Translations under genes and position numbers: made by a program
The notes under the pieces: generated by a model
The model's input: only the letters and a program-made list of their open reading frames with translations
Database searches by the model: none
What the model was told of the DNA's origin: nothing
From: G963666945 sp963666945
GTDB taxonomy: Bacteria; Bacteroidota; Bacteroidia; Bacteroidales; Marinifilaceae
Assembly: GCA_963666945.2 (NCBI GenBank)
Contig: CAXXRT010000048.1
Span: 1-56,461 of the forward strand
Direction of reading: 5' to 3'
Length of the DNA: 56,461 nucleotides
In this document: positions 55,520 to 56,461 of the stretch, piece after piece
How the letters are laid out: every line of letters begins with the position of its first letter
How positions within the stretch are numbered: the stretch's first letter is position 1

Positions 55520-56461
55520 TTAGAACTTGACGATGCAGTCGAAACCGCCGGAGAATTGCTGGATCGGGTGCCGTTGTCGAACTGCAGAGCAGTCGCACTG
55601 GGATTTCCGTCCCAGCTATCCCAACGAATTTCCGGTCGGATGACGAGGCGATCGCTTGGGGTATAGTTCAAAACCAAGCGTGACGCCGGTGGCGTTGTAG
55701 GCATCGCTATCTTCTTCGCCACGGAACCATTCAACTCGCGTTCAGCAGCCCAACGATCGCTGATCGTGTAGAGCAAGTACTGGTTGACACCATAATACTT
55801 GTTGATACTGCCGGCGATTTCGTCCTTGTCAGTTCGGAAGTCGCTTTGCAAGATGTAGTTCAAGCGGCAGTTCAGTTGCCAATTGAAACGAGGCTTTGCA
55901 TGTAGGTTGTCCAGGCAGTGCCGTTTTCGTCTTGAAGATCACCAAAGCTGGTCGCGTAGGTGACGGAGAAATTGTCCGCGAAGGTTCAGGAAACACCACC
56001 GAGGAACGTCGAAGCGTTCGTCGGGTTCAGCCAACCATTGTCCCAACCGTTGGTCCAACCACCGTAAACGGTGACGTTGTCGGTCGCGGCATACTCGGCC
56101 AACGCACCCATGTGGGTGAACGGCTCGATTGCGAGGGTGTAGCTGTGGCTGTAGAAGAAGTTATCCGGAGCGGGAACGACTTCGTAACCGATGATCGTGT
56201 AGAAGTGACCAACTTTGACGGTCAAGTCGTTGTAGGCGATTTCGCCGTAGAGCTGCGGCAAAGCCGAGCCGTAGTTATCATCGTCACTGGTCATCCAGTC
56301 CGCCGTCCCAGCCACCATCGCTGAAGCACTGGGTGTCGGGAGCATCAGCACCCCAAAGGAAGTCAACACGACCACCAAAGGCGAGTCCGCAACCGCCGTT
56401 GTCTGCCTTTTTCTCGGCATAAATCCACATCTGGTCGACGGTGTAACCATCGCCATAGTTA
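55520..56461 (-). CDS. Outer-membrane porin (BBP2-type), partial and frame-broken
   Basis: Fragment of a planctomycete-style beta-barrel porin running off the window. Typical strands: LYGEIAYNDLTVKVGHFYTI, FFYSHSYTLAIEPFTHMGAL, VTVYGGWTNGWDNG, then NYTPSDRLVIRPEIRWDSWDG and a terminal strand QQFSGGFDCIVKF ending near 55520. At least two or three frame changes (near 55,570 and 55,870-55,990). N-terminus is outside the window, so length is unknown. Confidence 0.72.

Noticed and set aside
50470..56461. Horizontally acquired metal-resistance island
   Set aside because: No integrase, transposon, direct repeat or tRNA edge; the joint cuts metH, and sequence errors rise on the right. A chimeric contig is simpler.
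1..56461. CRISPR arrays, tRNA or rRNA genes, IS elements
   Set aside because: No regularly spaced repeats, cloverleaf with T-loop, rRNA-like blocks or transposase frames were seen on either strand.

Overview
The window is two unrelated pieces of DNA joined near position 50,470. Positions 1 to about 50,470 are AT-rich and come from a member of the Bacteroidetes. The evidence is promoters matching the TTTG / TAnnTTTG consensus of that phylum, a FecI-FecR-TonB receptor cassette with an STN domain, DUF6266 proteins, A-rich leaders with few Shine-Dalgarno sites, frequent TTG/GTG starts, and hairpin terminators after most transcription units. Marinilabiliales or Bacteroidales is my best guess for the order, but the sequence alone does not settle it. 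Positions 50,470 to 56,461 are visibly GC-rich and encode a CusB/CusA heavy-metal efflux pair and a BBP2-type porin of the kind found in Planctomycetes. The join cuts metH in mid-gene with no mobile-element signature, so an assembly or cloning chimera is the simplest reading.

Layout of the Bacteroidetes part: thiamine operon under a TPP riboswitch (51-2247); membrane alpha/beta hydrolase (2321-4684); gapA (4841-5860); LytS/LytT two-component pair (6607-8440) divergent from a small TolQ/MotA-like membrane protein; YbaK tRNA-editing hydrolase; a secreted protein and a lipoprotein (10839-11992); an operon of DUF6266, NAD(P)-binding protein and YyaL-like thioredoxin-domain protein (12094-15673), with a second DUF6266 gene divergent; BFD-type ferredoxin-like mini-protein; gnd-zwf-pgl oxidative pentose-phosphate operon (17284-20531); lipoprotein; FecI-type sigma factor, FecR and TonB receptor (21813-25678); MFS exporter; DUF2461, AIM24, lipoprotein and PsiE genes; membrane pyrophosphatase hppA (30217-32400).

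The most interesting stretch is 32,431-37,902. A canonical promoter drives a CesT/Tir-like protein, PspA, a DUF4178-like protein, a Gly/Ser/Arg-tailed lipoprotein and a double-DUF350 membrane protein. After an internal terminator come a membrane-embedded spermidine synthase and an AdoMet decarboxylase. It resembles E. coli yjfIJKLM, but with a polyamine-making pair in place of the YjfC ligase, and suggests an envelope-maintenance system that uses an aminopropylated product.

After it lie DUF3820 and a DbpA-type helicase, a serine hydrolase, a CruF-like carotenoid protein, a permease coupled to a DCC-family protein, a secreted MsrB-MsrA fusion, a sodium/solute symporter, a SagB-type nitroreductase, and the methionine genes metF and truncated metH.

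Single-base insertions in homopolymer runs break yyaL, pgl, zwf, gnd, a lipoprotein and fecR (13.8-22.8 kb) and both efflux genes (50.5-55.3 kb). Deleting one base at each Bacteroidetes site restores a normal protein, so I read these as sequencing overcalls, not pseudogenes.
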